Shown in pieces: positions 11,590 through 22,905 of a stretch of DNA of 64,000 bases; the first letter of the stretch is position 1; every line of letters starts with the position of its first letter. The position numbers and the translations under genes are program-made. The notes beneath the pieces were generated by a model, which saw nothing but the letters and a program-made list of their open reading frames with translations, made no database searches and had not been told where the DNA came from. Source of the DNA: Diphasiastrum complanatum (taxonomy: Eukaryota; Streptophyta; Lycopodiopsida; Lycopodiales; Lycopodiaceae); NCBI GenBank assembly GCA_029204225.1, contig CM055098.1, positions 47,371,939 through 47,435,938 on the forward strand, read 5' to 3'.

Positions 11590-12052
11590 TTCAAGTCTAA
11601 ATGTAAATAGCATATAGATTTTTAATTGGTATGTGATTTGATCAATAATCAAGAGCATGGATTATAAAATATGATGAGACAGACACAGTAGATTCTTTTT
11701 TATGCATTGATTCTCCTCTTCAGATGGATCGCCAATAATAACCTCGTAGCTTTTAGAGATTGTACTTAGCTTTGTGAGCACGCGGTTTTTCCCGCTATTG
11801 TCTTGTGCTCACCTGCATTACTGACTTGTATTTCACTACAATTAATTTAAATAAAGTGCTGTCTAGTTCTACATTTAGATTTTGTCAGCATTTGCAATGC
11901 CTTCCGCTCTCTGTGTGATCTTTTGAATTGCTTTGTCTGATAGTCTGCTCTTGCTTACGCTACCACCGTGAATCTAGCTCTAAAATTTCACTTTGTTATT
12001 GTGTTCACCCATTGTTACCAATAGTGCACGCACCGAGGGAATGTCCCCAGCA
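11590..12052 (+). repeat. Element C 5' LTR (truncated)
   Basis: Matches 15493-15935 with scattered substitutions and ends GTCCCCAGCA directly before the primer-binding site. Lacks the first 300 bp present in the 3' LTR. An LTR supplies promoter, polyadenylation signal and integration ends. Confidence 0.8.
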
Positions 12053-12066
12053 TGGTATCAGAGCCA
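12053..12066 (+). promoter_or_regulatory. Primer-binding site of element C
   Basis: TGGTATCAGAGCCA immediately follows the LTR end. It is complementary to the 3' end of plant initiator-Met tRNA, the usual primer for plant copia first-strand synthesis. Confidence 0.85.
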
Positions 12067-12286
12067 TATGTTACTATTCTCTGATTATTTAGAGCTTTAA
12101 TATCATAAACCATCTGATTTCTTAAGCAGTTTTATCTCCGAGCTATTTCTATAGCCTGATAAGCTTCTCACATAATCTTATCCTACTAGCCAATATGATA
12201 ACTATTTTCTTGTTCTGTAATTTAACACTAGATTCTCATACTTAAGTCACTAATAGTTATTACTATCATCTAGACTAATCTTCCAC

Positions 12287-12740
12287 ATGGATTTCCAAGG
12301 GAAAGCCAGTCCTATCATGGACAAGCTTGATGGACCCAATTACCATCTGTGGAAATTTAAAATGAGAACTATGCTAATGGCTAAGAAATTGTATGATGTT
12401 GTTACAGGTGAAGAGGCAAGATCCAAAGTCGACAACGTAGCAATCTCTCGATGGAAGTTGAAGGATGTCAAAGCATGTGCGTTGATCATCCTCAACATCT
12501 TGGACATGCAAATCAGCCATGTGTCCGAAGCTCAGACATCCAAGGAAGTCTGGGACATCTTGAGCACATTATATGAAGTGAGAGATATAGCTTCCAAGCT
12601 ATATTTCAAGAAGAAATTTTACTCCCTCAAGATGGCAAATGGTGATTCCCTTCAGAATCACATCAACTAGTTCAAGAATCTGCTAAGTTAGCAAACAGAC
12701 CAGACAACCTTTTAGTCGTTAGCATAATGCTAGAGGATTA
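12287..12740 (+). pseudogene. Element C gag N-terminal fragment
   Basis: Open from ATG at 12287 for 127 codons: MDFQGKASPIMDKLDGPNYH, LWKFKMRTMLMAKKLYDVV, then KEVWDILSTLYEVRD and LYFKKKFYSLKMANGDSLQNHIN. This is the UBN2/DUF4219 Gag fold. A TAG follows, remnants continue for about 60 bp, and then sequence jumps into integrase, so the nucleic-acid-binding knuckle is gone. The start is chosen for its position about 220 bp after the primer-binding site and the match of LDGPNYHLWK to the family start. Confidence 0.75.
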
Positions 12741-13380
12741 CTAGATGTTGTACATACAAATATCTATGGCCCAATGCGAAATCCTTCATGAAAGGATGCA
12801 AAGTATTTTATAACTTTTATGAATGAATTTTCCAGAATGAGTATTACTAAAAAAAAATTAGAAGCTTTCAATTGCTTCAGAATCTTCAAGGAGCATGCAG
12901 GGAAAGAGACTGGTAAGACAATCAAAGCCCTGAGATCAGATAATGGTGGATAATACATCTCTACTGAATTCAAGGAGTACTGCTAGAGCCAAGGCATTGA
13001 ACAATAGTTTATCACTCCTTACTTGCCTTAGTCTAATGGCTTAGCCAAGAGGAAGAACCGTACCTTGGTCAAGTCAGCCAAATGTATGTTGGCACACTCA
13101 TCTTTGCCAAAGGGCTTCTAGGCTGAAGCTGTCTCCACTGTAGCTTACATCCAGAATAGATGTTTGACCAAGATCGTCTCAGACAGAACACCCCATGAGG
13201 TGTGGACAGGTTCAAAGCCTTCATTGAAGAATCTATGAGTATTCAGATGCATCGCCTACATGCAGATCCCAAAGGAGACAAGGAGGAAATTTGACTTCCA
13301 AGGCCTCAAGACAATCTTTATCGGATACACTTCATTTGAAAACACCTACAAGTTGTATGACCCCGATACCTAGTAGACTA
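12741..13380 (+). pseudogene. Element C integrase, stop-ridden
   Basis: A single frame from 12741 reads DVVHTNIYGPM, FITFMNEFSRM (first catalytic Asp replaced by Glu), ALRSDNGG (second Asp), then a stop and YISTEFKEYC. The PQQNG motif reads LPXSNGLAKRKNRTL, with a stop at X and Lys where the catalytic Glu should be. The segment ends in KTIFIGYTSFENTYKLYDPD. At least eight stops replace Trp, Gln or Glu codons, consistent with C-to-T decay. Inactive. Confidence 0.75.
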
Positions 13381-13659
13381 TTCAAGAGGGATACAATTTT
13401 TATCGAGGAAAAATTTGTCGACCTCAAAGGCAAGGATAAAGCTCCAAGTGAACCTTCAATGCCTACCTCTGACATGACAATTTGAGCTTTTGGCTCAAGC
13501 ATGCAGATAGTCAACCAACTACCCAACAATGAGTCAAACGAAGAATCTGCTGATACTCAGTAACAACAAACTCGAAGATTGAATTATTAGCCAACACTTC
13601 CTCCAAGAAGATCAAGCTGAGTGTGCACATAGCCCACAAGGTATACTCCTGAGTCTGTC

Positions 13660-14500
13660 TATTTTTTAATGTGACATCAGTTGATGAGGCACTTAGCCAA
13701 TCAGACTCCAATCTTTGGAGAGAAACAATGGACAGAGAGTATTCCTCTCTGATAAAAAACCAGACATGGTCACTAGTCAAAGCTCCTGTTGTGGCTGCAA
13801 TCTCATTGAATGCAAAAGGGTCTTCAAGATCAAATACAATGCCAATGGAATGATTGATCAAAGGAAGGCAAGACTTGTAGCACAAGGATTTGCTCAAATC
13901 CCTAACATTGACTACAATGAGACTTTCAGTCTAGTAGTCAAGCATTCATCGATTCGAGCTCTCCTATCGTATGTTGCAGCAGTCGACCTTGAAGTAGATC
14001 AACTCGATGTACAAAAAGCTTATCTAGATGGAGTCATTGAAGAAGACATATATATGCTACAACCTGAAGGATACATCCATGAAGGTATGAAGCATCATGT
14101 TTGCAAACTCCACAAGGCACTTTATGGCTTGAAGCGATCAGCTCAGTGCAACAACCTTTATAATTATCACCTTGTATGTAGATGATACATTGCTTTTCAG
14201 CAATTGTACCAATCTGATGAAGGATGCTAAATAGATGTTGTCTTTTGAGTTCGACATGACCGCGACCTTGATGAAGCTCACTTCTGTCTGGGTATTCAAA
14301 TCCACAGAGATAGACAGAGCGAGATGGCTGATATTTATTACTCAACAAAGGTATCTTCACAATATTTTTATCAAATATAATTTGATTAATTGCAAGTTAG
14401 CTCACTCACCGATGGATCTAGGCCTACGATTATCAAAGGACCAATGTCCTCAGACCAAGCAGGAAGAGGAGTAGATAAGAGAGTATCCTTATCAATCGAT
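13660..14500 (+). pseudogene. Element C reverse transcriptase
   Basis: Recognisable from SVDEALSQSDSNLWRETMD and LIKNQTWSLV, then after a frameshift RVFKIKYNANG, KARLVAQGFAQIPNIDYNE, LEVDQLDVQKAYLDGVIEED and KLHKALYGLKRSAQ. The open stretch 13715-14185 holds most of the fingers and palm. The YVDD box survives in another frame (YVDDT near 14176) after a deletion that follows LKRSAQ. Downstream RT sequence to 14500 is broken by several frameshifts. Confidence 0.75.
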
Positions 14501-15183
14501 ACTTGGATCTCTCATGTATGCAATGGTCTACACAAGACCTGATATTGCTTTTGTAGTCAGCTCACTCGGCCAATTGATGGCCAATCCTGACATTACCCAT
14601 TGGAAGGCTCTTATAAGAGTCATGAGATACATTCGAGCTACTATGGACCAATGCATCTGCTATGGAGAAGTCAACAATGACAATCTTCATTAGCTTAATG
14701 AATTTTCCAATGCAAGCTAAGGAGGAGATGTAGATACTCGTAAATCCACATCTAGATTTACATTATTCTTCAGTGGCTGTTCTATATCTTGGCATAGTTG
14801 TAAGCAAACCTCTATTGCTCTTCCATCTACAAAAGCAGAATATATTGCTACTTCTCAATCTATTAAAGATGCATTTTGGTTGAAAAATTTACTGGCAAAC
14901 AGTAGTCTGAACTAGTACACCCCGACAATCATATGCTATGATAATCAGAGTGTAATTACCTTATCAGCCAGCCCTAGATCTCACTCGAGGAGTAAGCACA
15001 TTGAGATCCGATATCACTATGTCAGGGGCAAGATTCTTGATAGAGAGATAAGCTTAACGTACTATCAAATGCAAGAAATGGTTGTAGATGTGTTCACCAA
15101 GGCATTGAGCATTGATGCACACAACAAATTTTGTGCATTGCTTAGTCTGAAGATCAAAGCATTCATGGATCCAGATTGAGGGG
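14501..15183 (+). pseudogene. Element C RNase H
   Basis: Conserved copia 3' landmarks occur in shifting frames: a RPDIAF-type motif near 14538, SWHSCKQTSI-like near 14790, CYDNQSVITLSASPRSHSRS near 14936, HIEIRYHYVRG near 15000, and DVFTKALSIDAHNKF ending in a stop just before the G-rich tract. Multiple stops and frameshifts are present. Confidence 0.7.
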
Positions 15184-15186
15184 GGG

Positions 15187-15935
15187 TGTTGGATCTATCT
15201 CCTCTACTCTCCTAAATCCCATGTTAATCTAGTTCCATTCATCATTGCATGTTTGCTTGCACTGTCGTGCAAATCAACTATTGAAGACGAGCAAGAGAAG
15301 ATGGCCAACATATTGAAGTTGAATGAACTATCGAGTAGATCCATCCTGGTCAACATATCGGGAAGCCTGACTTATTGGCCTCCTCACACTCACCCTCTGT
15401 ACTGCACAACCAGCTTGACAATGACAGCAGCCATGATCTTCTCCCTGACGGCGCAACGGCTCCACGCCATCTCTTGTACACTCATCTGCATAAATGTGAA
15501 TAGCATATAGATTTTTAATTGGTATGCGATTTGATTAATAATCAAGAACACAGATCAATGAGACAGACACAATAGAAGTTTTTTAATGCATTGATTCTCC
15601 TCTTCAAGCAGATCGTCAGTAATAAGCTCATAGCTTTTAAAGATTGTAGTTATCTTTGTGAGCACGTGGTTTTTCCTGCTATTGTCTTGTGCTCACATGC
15701 ATCACTGACTTGTATTTCACTATGATTAATCTGAATAATGTGTTTTCTAGTTCTGCATTCAGGTTCTTTCAGAATTTGCAATGCCTTTCACTCTCTATCT
15801 GACCTTCTGATTGCTTTGTTTGATAGTCTGATCTTGCTTCTGCTACCTTTGTGCATCTAGCTCTAAAATTTCACTTTATTATTGTTTTCACCCATTGTTA
15901 CCAACAGTGCATGCACTGAGAGAATTTTTCCAGCA
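15187..15935 (+). repeat. Element C 3' LTR
   Basis: Starts TGTTGGATC directly after the polypurine tract GAGGGGGGG and ends CCAGCA, giving 749 bp bounded by TG...CA. The last 443 bp match the truncated 5' LTR. Target duplication cannot be tested because the 5' LTR has lost its outer end; the right flank begins TCAAT. Confidence 0.85.
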
Positions 15936-16230
15936 TCAATACCTCAAATATCAAAATCATGAGAAAGCATTGTTGGTCGATATCAACAATCTTACTTCAC
16001 AATACTTGCCCAATGAGTTATCATAATGCATTGAAGGATTGAAATCAAACCACAACAGTTAGTACACAAACAAATTAGAATCACTATGGAATTGTTGAGT
16101 AGCTTACCAATACTAGAGTCGTCACAAAATGTGATGAATCACATCAAATCCTTTCACATGTGTGCTCTCTCAATTTTCTTGCAATTTGGAGTTATGTCGA
16201 GATATATATGTGCATCTAAAGTTACCCATG
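15936..16230. other. Spacer between elements C and D
   Basis: About 295 bp without recognisable coding sequence or LTR ends. It lies where the 3' LTR of element D should be, but does not match the D 5' LTR at 20836-21579, so D has lost its 3' LTR or it is beyond recognition. Confidence 0.4.
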
Positions 16231-17463
16231 TCAAGTGCTGAAAAGTGTTGGTAAATCTAGCATAGATCTATCTATAACTCCAAGAGCCAATCTTAATTTT
16301 ATAAATGGATCTTTAGGCAATGCCTTGGTGAGTATATCAGCAATGCAATCTGATGATGAAACATGAATAAACTTGATTTTTTTTGCTTCCACTTTCTCCC
16401 TCACGAAATGATGTGAAATCTCAATGTGCTTTGTTTGAGCATGGAAGACTAGATTGTTTGCAAGTTGTTGAGCTGCTTGATTGTCACAATATATGCATGG
16501 AATATCTTCATCCTTGATCACATGTAGCTCCTCCAAAAGCCTTTTAAGCCAAAGAACCTCCTTTGTTGTTGTTGTCATAGCTTTATACTCGGATTCTGTT
16601 GATGAAAGAGAGATGGTATCTTGCTTTTTGGAAAGCCAAGATATAGCTCCTCCACATAAGAATGTAGCAAATGCACTTACGGATCTTCTATCCATCTTGT
16701 CACCTGCAAAACTTGAGTCCAAATATGCTCTTAAGCAAATATTAGTCCTTTCATAAACTATGCCAAAGTCTTTTGTAGCCGAGATGCCCCTTAACATCCT
16801 TTTTGCTCCTTTCCAATGACATATTAATGGACTTTGCATGTATTGACTCAATTTGCCAACACAAAAACTAAGATCTGGTCTAGTGATGGTTAAGTATATC
16901 AAGGAACCAATAAGCATTCTATAGGTAGTGATGTCCTCAAAGGATGCTTCATCACTTTCCTTAGAAACTTTTATACTTAGTTTCCTGGGAGTTTCAACTC
17001 CTTTACAATCAATCATGACAAATTTTGCTAAGATTGATCTAGCATACTTAGATTGACATATGAAAGTAAAATCACTACTTCTAGTGACTTCTATTTCAAG
17101 TATAACTTTAACAAGTCCTAGAACTACCATTCTAAATTCACTAGACAAGGAAACTTTTACATTTTTGATGCCATCTAGATCATTTCCTGTGAGTTTAATG
17201 TCATCAACATATAAAACTAAGATAATGATCTTTCCATCATTACATTTGTAGTACAATGATGGTTCATAAGAACTTACAACAAATCCAATGGAAATAACAT
17301 AGGAATGCAACCTAGAGTACCATGCTCTTGGTGCTTGCTTGAGTCCATAAAGACTCTTCTTCAAGAAACACACCTTGTCTTCTTCTCCATCTTTGATGAA
17401 GCCCGCGGGCTGGCACATGTAGATTTTCTCTTCCAAAAATCCATTCAAGAAAGCATTTGCCAC
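16231..17463 (-). pseudogene. Element D RT palm and RNase H, 410-codon open frame
   Basis: The longest open stretch of element D. From MANAFLNGFLEEKIYMCQPA through LKKSLYGLKQAPRAWYSRLH it covers the RT palm, with the catalytic box present as LYVDDIKLTGND. It continues with LIGSLIYLTITRPDLSFCVG and RNase H (DSSFAGDKMDRRSVSAFATF, SLSSTESEYKAMTTTTKEVL, HAQTKHIEISHHFVREKVEA, ADILTKALPKDPF). Catalytic residues look intact, but the RT start lies in other frames upstream, so a full polyprotein cannot form. Ends LPTLFST at a stop. Confidence 0.8.
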
Positions 17464-17831
17464 ATCAACTTGGAAGAGCTCTCATTTGAAAGAAGTAGCA
17501 AGACATATGATTAATCTAATAGTTACAAGCTTTGCAACAGGTGCAAAGGTTTCATCAAGATCTATGCCTTTGACTTGCAAAAAACCTTTTGCTACAAGTC
17601 TAGCTTTATATGTATGGAACCATCTTGATTATATTTCAATCTATATATCCATTTACAAGTAAGAGGCTTCTTTCCATAAGATAGATCAACAAGCTTCCAA
17701 GTTTGATTTTCCATTAATGCATCAAACTTTACTTGCATTGATTTCCTCCAATATTGAGACTTATTTGCTTCCTCAGAACTAGTTGGTTCTTCAAGCAATG
17801 TAGTTGAGAATCTTCCCTTTGCTCCCCTTTG
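17464..17831 (-). pseudogene. Element D RT N-terminus and linker
   Basis: 17798-17592 reads EPTSSEEANKSQYWRKSMQV, KFDALMENQTWKLVDLSYGK and [19 protein letters not shown], the standard start of copia RT. A stop then separates it from the next RT block, where a [20 protein letters not shown]-like segment can be read in a shifted frame. Confidence 0.7.
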
Positions 17832-19130
17832 TCAGTATAAGTGGCTCAATCCTTGTCCTTGCTGATCTTCTTGGCACCCTTGGACTTTGATAAGCTCCAC
17901 TTGGTCTTCATCTTCATGAAGCTCCTCCTCGGCCATAACATGATCCTTAACAAGTTGAGTGTTGTTGGAAGTCACCTTTCCTTTGGTTTGGAGAGATTCA
18001 TCAAATAGTACAACTCTACTTACAACAACTTTTTCGGTAATAGGATCAAATATCCTATAAGCTTTCTTACTTTCACTATAACCAACAAAGATGCCTTTGA
18101 AAGAAGTGGCATCTTCCTTTTTCCTTGTTTCTAAAGGAATATGTACATAACAAGTACATCCAAAAACCTTCAAATCACTAATACTTCATAAGGTGTAAGT
18201 CCTTTAATGGCACTATTAGTCATTCTATTACATAGAAAGTTTGCACATAAAATAGCTTCTCCCCAAAATGAAATATATGTGCAAGTAAACTCTCTCCTAA
18301 TGCCATTAGTTTCACAAAACTCTTTCATTCTATTGGAGATGTACTCCGCTCCATTATCACTTCTTAATACTTTCAAACTAGTATTAAGTTGTTTTTCCAC
18401 AAGAGTTTTGAACTTAACAAAGGACTCAAAAACTTTCATTTTCTTAGACAAGAGATAAACCCAAGAGTATCTTGATCTATCATCAATAAAAGTGACATAC
18501 ATAAGAGCTCCACCATTTGATTCATGTGAAAATGAATGAACATCCGAGTGTATAAGGTCAAGAGGAGAGTTAGATCTGGTCAAAGATCTCTTGAAAGGTA
18601 GCTTATGAGATTTGGAGAGTCCAAAAGCTTCACAAAGCTTGCCACACTTGGATATGGTTTTGGGAAGTCCACTTGCTAGCTCCTTTGTCTCCATGGTCTT
18701 CATAGCTTTGTAGTTAGGATGGCCTAACCTTTTGTGCCATAATTCCACTTGAGTGAGCTCCTCACTTGCCATGTTCACACTTCCAACCATCACATTAGCA
18801 TCCAATTTGAATAACCTCCCTTGCTTGAAACCATTAGCAATACATTTTTCATCTTTCAAGATAGAACATGCTCCATGCTTGAAATGTACATCTAATCCAC
18901 TATCCATAAGTTGTCCTACACTAAACAAGTTCTTTGTAATTAAAGGTACATAAAGAACATTGTCAAGATCTACTTTCTTAGATGATCCTAGACATAAAGG
19001 AATGGATCCAACACCTACAATCTCACATTCTTGATCACTTGCAGTGAAGATAAATCTTTTAGAACTATTGTAAGAAAGTAGATTAGAAAAGTAGTCTTTT
19101 TGGTGAGTCATGTGAGAGCTTGCCCCACTA
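17832..19130 (-). pseudogene. Element D protease, GAG-pre-integrase and integrase
   Basis: The 377-codon frame 19303-18170 begins in gag and includes DTWWIDSGASSHMTHQKDYF (protease active site DSGA), VELWHKRLGHPNYKAM (GAG-pre-integrase), ALMYVTFIDDRSRYSWVYLL (first catalytic Asp) and VLRSDNGAEYISNRM (second Asp). After IRREFTC the sequence jumps to FWGEAILCANFLCNRM, deleting the PQQNGVAE segment with the catalytic Glu. The integrase C-terminus follows in another frame at 18173-17832 (VFGCTCYVHI, KGIFVGYSESKKAYRIF). Confidence 0.8.
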
Positions 19131-20236
19131 TCAATCCACCAAGTGTCTTGATTAGATGTATGTGGTGAGGATACCATGAAAGATAGATTGCCTTCTTCTT
19201 CCTCCTCCTCAAGCACAAGATTGCCTTGATTGTCCTTCTCTTGGCATTCTTCATCTTGTAGCACTCGGATGCAAAATGTCCCTTTTTTCCACAAAAGAAA
19301 CACTTTAGCTTCTTCTTGTCCTTCTTGCTCTTGCCTTTGGAACTTGATGCTCCATCTTTGCTCTCCATCTCCATGTCTTGAGTCTTCTTGGATGGAAACT
19401 TCTTCTTCTTGCCTTTCAAGGAAAAGCTAGCTACTTACAAGCACACTTTGAAGTTTTTCAATACTAGGAAGTGAATCTTGAATAGCAAAAGTTTGAACAA
19501 GATTGGAATAATCATCTCCTAATCCATTCAAAATGATTTGAACTAGTTCATCATCTTTGATTTTATCATCTAACACTGTTTTAGTAATTTTGGGACAATC
19601 CCAAGCCCCATTCTTTTCTTTTATGAGGTCCTATGCTCAAAATTAAGTTCAATCGCACAAACTTGACAAAGAGCTATGCTCGAACTTAAGTGTGAGCACA
19701 TGCTCCTTTGCTCAAACTTAAGTTTGAGCATGCAAGCATGTACTACAGATGATAGAGAGAAAAAGCAATCTGTTTCAAAATCAAGAAATTCTCCCAATAT
19801 TACTAAAACAATGTTATATATAGAAGACAACTCCTTATTCAAAGATTTGATCCTAAAGACATAATTTTGGGCACTTTCACTACTTCCTTTCATGCTTTGA
19901 AAGATTTGATTTCTAAGCATGAGTATCTTTGAAGTATTCTTGGATCCATAAATTGCTTTTAATGGATTCCATGCCTCTTTGGATGTGGTACAAGATGAGA
20001 TTTCCTTCAAAAGTTTATTACTTACATTCATTTTTATGCAATGTAATGCAACTCTACATCTTTTGTTGTACTTTTCCAATTCAACTCCTCCTTGAGGTTC
20101 TACTTCCACCTCAAGTACTATGTCATAAAGATCATGGAGTACAAGAAAAGACTCCATTAGAACTATCTAATTAGCATAATTAGTGGGTGTGAGCCTTTCA
20201 CTAGCTTCAAGCAAAAAAACCACCCATGGATGTCAT
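19131..20236 (-). pseudogene. Element D gag
   Basis: Starts at ATG 20236 (MTSMGGFF). One T-run frameshift follows, then LEASERLTPTNYAN and a TAG where Trp is expected, then IVLMESFLVLHDLYDIVLEV and onward (20157-19821). After the inserted element at 19571-19820 gag resumes at DDKIKDDELVQIILNGL (about 19570-19500). The zinc knuckle KLKCFFCGKKGHFASECYKM with intact CX2CX4HX4C lies in frame 19419-19108. The start is chosen because MATSIG-like leaders open the related gags at 29952 and 40227. Confidence 0.75.
19571..19820. mobile_element. MITE-like inverted-repeat insertion in element D gag
   Basis: Its ends are imperfect inverted repeats of about 25 bp with the common core TGTTTTAGTAATWTTGGGA. 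The insertion splits gag exactly between SSI and DDKIKDDEL, and removing it restores the reading frame. The target duplication is probably TA (flanks TATA/TA), as in Tc1/mariner-type elements. It has no coding capacity. Inside are three copies of a near-palindrome. The best, at 19710-19729, is the perfect 20-bp palindrome GCTCAAACTTAAGTTTGAGC; weaker copies lie at 19678-19697 and near 19635-19656. Confidence 0.75.
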
Positions 20237-20822
20237 TTTTGAATGTGAAAAAGCACTAGAAATGCTTATGGTTTCTCTGAGAGATCTGAACCTAAAGTCT
20301 TCTAGCAATTATAAAGCTTATAGCACAATCCTATCACTCATGAACCAATCTAGAATGATGGAAATTTAGATTCTAGTCCCAAACTTGCAAAATCGCTCCT
20401 TAATCTATGATTTTTAGCAATACCTCTCTTCAACTTCAACATGCACTCAAAAAATCAGAGAAAATCATTTAATGCTCCTAATTCAAGCTTAAATTTTAAT
20501 TTTTTGGCTGATCTAATCCAAGAACTAATTAGAGGATTACAATTTCTATTGAAAATGCTTGATTTTGCACTTAAAATCTCTCAAATTGGGTGTGTGAGTC
20601 AAATTGTACAAATTTTTGAATTTTCTCAGCCAAGACCGGAGCTGTATGGCCTCACACATGTGAAAAGTGTTCCTACATCCCACAACAAGTTCTGGTCCAA
20701 AAATTTTGAGAATACCTATCAAATCCAACTCGCTATCTAAAAATTAGCTAGTTTCAAAAACTTGCTAATTTTGGTTTTGATTTGGATCAACCTTATCAAT
20801 TTCAATAAAACCTCTTGTACTT

Positions 20823-20835
20823 GGCTCTGATACCA
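20823..20835 (-). promoter_or_regulatory. Primer-binding site of element D
   Basis: Minus strand TGGTATCAGAGCC directly follows the LTR end TTTTTCTACA. It matches the initiator-Met-tRNA complement perfectly over the core 12 bases. Confidence 0.85.
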
Positions 20836-21579
20836 TGTAGAAAAAGTACAAAATGGACCAAGAGTGGATCCTAATCTGGTCCTCAAGAGGGATTGGATGT
20901 TAGATTTACTTGATCTATCAATCTACAAAAGATTAAGATCAATCTAGATCAATTCTAGACATAAAATCTTAACAAGAACATTCATTTATTGAAGGTAAAT
21001 GTACTTGTTGGTTTCACACGTGTGAAACCCTATCAGAGTATAGACTCCAACCTGAAAATAAAGTACACTATGATAGAACCTCAAAACAATCAAAACAAAT
21101 GTAGACAAATAGAGAGAATCACACAAAATTGCTTCCAAAACCAAGATTGATGTTTCATGTTGATTGTGGCCAAATATGCCTCTATATGTATACTTTTTGG
21201 AGCTCGAGGTACTGATCATGCATTAGATCTCACGCGTGTGAGGATGCTTTGACATCATCATGCAGTTTTGACACTTGGATCAAACTTTCTATTTTGGGCA
21301 TTTTTGGTCCAATTTCCTACTATATGGAGATCTTTATAGAAATCTTCTAGAAGCAAAAACTCGCCTACTTCAGCTTTTTCCACACGCGTGAGCTGCCCTC
21401 TACACATGGAATGTGACACCTATCCAAAGTATTTGGCTCATGCCATCAATAGATTGATGCCATGTGTCATATATCTAGAAAACTAGTTTTTGGCATTTTT
21501 AGCCACTAGAACTTGAATTAAATCATATGTACAACATATATGATTATGGTACATGACATGTACACTAATTTCACCAACA
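20836..21579 (-). repeat. Element D 5' LTR
   Basis: 744 bp on the minus strand, beginning TGTTGGTGAAATTAG and ending TTTTTCTACA before the primer-binding site. It contains CACACGTGTG at 21015-21024 and two related ACGCGTG motifs near 21232 and 21383. No second copy is found in the window. Confidence 0.7.
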
Positions 21580-21645
21580 GGCTCCACACATGTGTGTTTA
21601 ACCTATATACAAGATTTTGGCCTTTACCAAGCTTATTTTTTCATT

Positions 21646-21938
21646 TTTCACACTACTCCTTTGACCTTACTTGAGTCTTCAATAATCTTCAAAAACAGAT
21701 CCATAACATCTTTGCCAATTAACTATCCTTTGATGCTCTTGACTAGCTCCAAATTGCCAACTTCCCTTTTGATTAGTTGAAGCCCTTTGAGATCAACCTC
21801 TTGATCATCAACTTAAACATCAAATTCATTGAACAAACTTTGTTTTCTAGATCCGTTACTTGATTTTACAGCAAGATAACATCCATCTACTTGCATAGCT
21901 CCATCTATACAAGAAGATCCACCAAACGATGTTTCACT
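21646..21938 (-). other. Non-copia module shared with element H2
   Basis: After EYQALMKS the copia RT (normally NGTWRLVEL) is replaced by TSFGGSSCIDGAMQVDGCYL, AVKSSNG, FNEFDV, DDQEVDLKGLQLIKRE, NLELVKSIKG and IIEDSSKVKG. The same codons, with few changes, follow EYQALMKS-equivalent sequence in H2 at 45421-45700. Two stops interrupt this copy. I recognise no domain. Presence at the same junction in two elements of opposite orientation shows it was captured before they dispersed. Confidence 0.8.
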
Positions 21939-21971
21939 CTTCATAAGAGCTTGATACTCAAGATCCATTGC

Positions 21972-22197
21972 CTAGATCCACTCCTCTTCTTTCCTTGCTT
22001 GATCTACACTTGTAGGCTTATAAAAAGAGGTTAGGAAAGCAACATAATTTCCAGAAATTACTTGCTTACCCTTTTGATCATATGTGAGCCTTGAAGGTAC
22101 TTGTCTTTCTCTTGATGTTCTCCTTGGCTTTTGACTTGATGAAGGTCCATCATCACCACCATCCAAAGTAGGATCCTTCTCATCAACATCAAGAATG
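21972..22197 (-). pseudogene. Element E linker between integrase and RT position
   Basis: Encodes DGGDDGPSSSQKPRRTSRER, QVPSRLTYDQKGKQVISGN and ARKEEEWI, matching the linker of H1 at 42460-42650. A frameshift separates it from the integrase frame at about 22198 and a TAG replaces the Gln codon after EEEWI. Confidence 0.7.
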
Positions 22198-22905
22198 TTA
22201 GATCAACCCCACACTACCATCAATCATGCTTGAAGACACTTTTGGAATGTTCCCCTCATCAAAGATGACATCTCTACCAACAATCACCTCATTAGTAGAA
22301 GGAATGTAAACATTGTAGGCTTTACTCACCTCACTATATCCAACAAAAATATCTTTTCTTGAAGATGGATCCTCCTTGGTCCTATCATCAAGAGTAATGT
22401 TGACATACCATGTGCATCCAAAGGTTCTTAGAAAGTTGACACTCGGCCTCCTCTTGAATAGCATCTCAAAAGGTGTCCGTCCATCCAAAATAGCACTCGG
22501 CCACCTATTGCACAAGAAATTGGCACACAACAAAGCTTGATCCCAAAATGGTTTATCAAGATTAGCACTTAACCTCATGGATTTAGCACTTTCACATAAA
22601 ATCCTATTCTTCCTTTCAGCCACTCCATTTTGTTGTGGGGTCCTTGGTGTTGTATACTCCCTCTTGATCCCATGCTCAGCACAAAAGGCCTTGAGGTTGG
22701 TAGATATGTACTCACCACCATTGTCACTCCTTAAGCACTTGATCCTTGTGGAAAATTGGTTCTCCCTTGCATTATTGAATCTAACAAAGACATCATACAC
22801 TTCATCTTTGCTCTTTAGTAGATAGATCCAACAAAATCTACTATAATCATCAATGAAAGCTACATGCATCTTAGCTCCACTATTGCTAAATTGTAGTAAT
22901 TCCAT
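22198..22905 (-). pseudogene. Element E integrase core, open for 235 codons
   Basis: Contains all three catalytic acids of the DDE core: MHVAFIDDYSRFCWIYLL (Asp), CLRSDNGGEYIS (Asp) and PRTPQQNGVAERKNR (Glu). The C-terminal region follows (FWDQALLCANFLCNRW, FVGYSEVSKAYNVYIPST, VIVGRDVIFDEGNIPKV). The open frame is intact, but upstream and downstream frames are broken. Integrase inserts the cDNA into the genome; here it is a relic in a non-autonomous element. Confidence 0.8.

Larger units (their letters stand above)
11590..15935 (+). mobile_element. Ty1/copia element C, plus strand, with two LTRs
   Basis: The 5' LTR portion (11590-12052) and the 3' LTR (15187-15935) share about 450 bp, starting at TAGCATATAGATTTTTAATT and ending in CCAGCA. 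The primer-binding site follows the 5' LTR at 12053 and a purine tract GAGGGGGGG precedes the 3' LTR. Between them are gag, integrase, RT and RNase H. Gag C-terminus, zinc knuckle, protease and GAG-pre-integrase are deleted at about 12720-12740. The first 300 bp of the 5' LTR are missing or replaced. Confidence 0.85.
16231..21579 (-). mobile_element. Ty1/copia element D, minus strand
   Basis: Minus-strand order: 5' LTR (21579-20836), primer-binding site (20835-20823), leader, gag (from 20236), protease, integrase, RT and RNase H ending at 16231. Most coding blocks are long but separated by frameshifts. A 250-bp inverted-repeat element sits in gag, and the integrase lacks the segment with the catalytic Glu. 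No 3' LTR is detected. Confidence 0.85.

Noticed and set aside
21580-21645. Start of an H-family LTR at the end of element E (TGTGAAAAATG)
   Set aside because: Only the first few bases resemble TGTGAAAGAT and the following sequence does not match, so I do not call an LTR.
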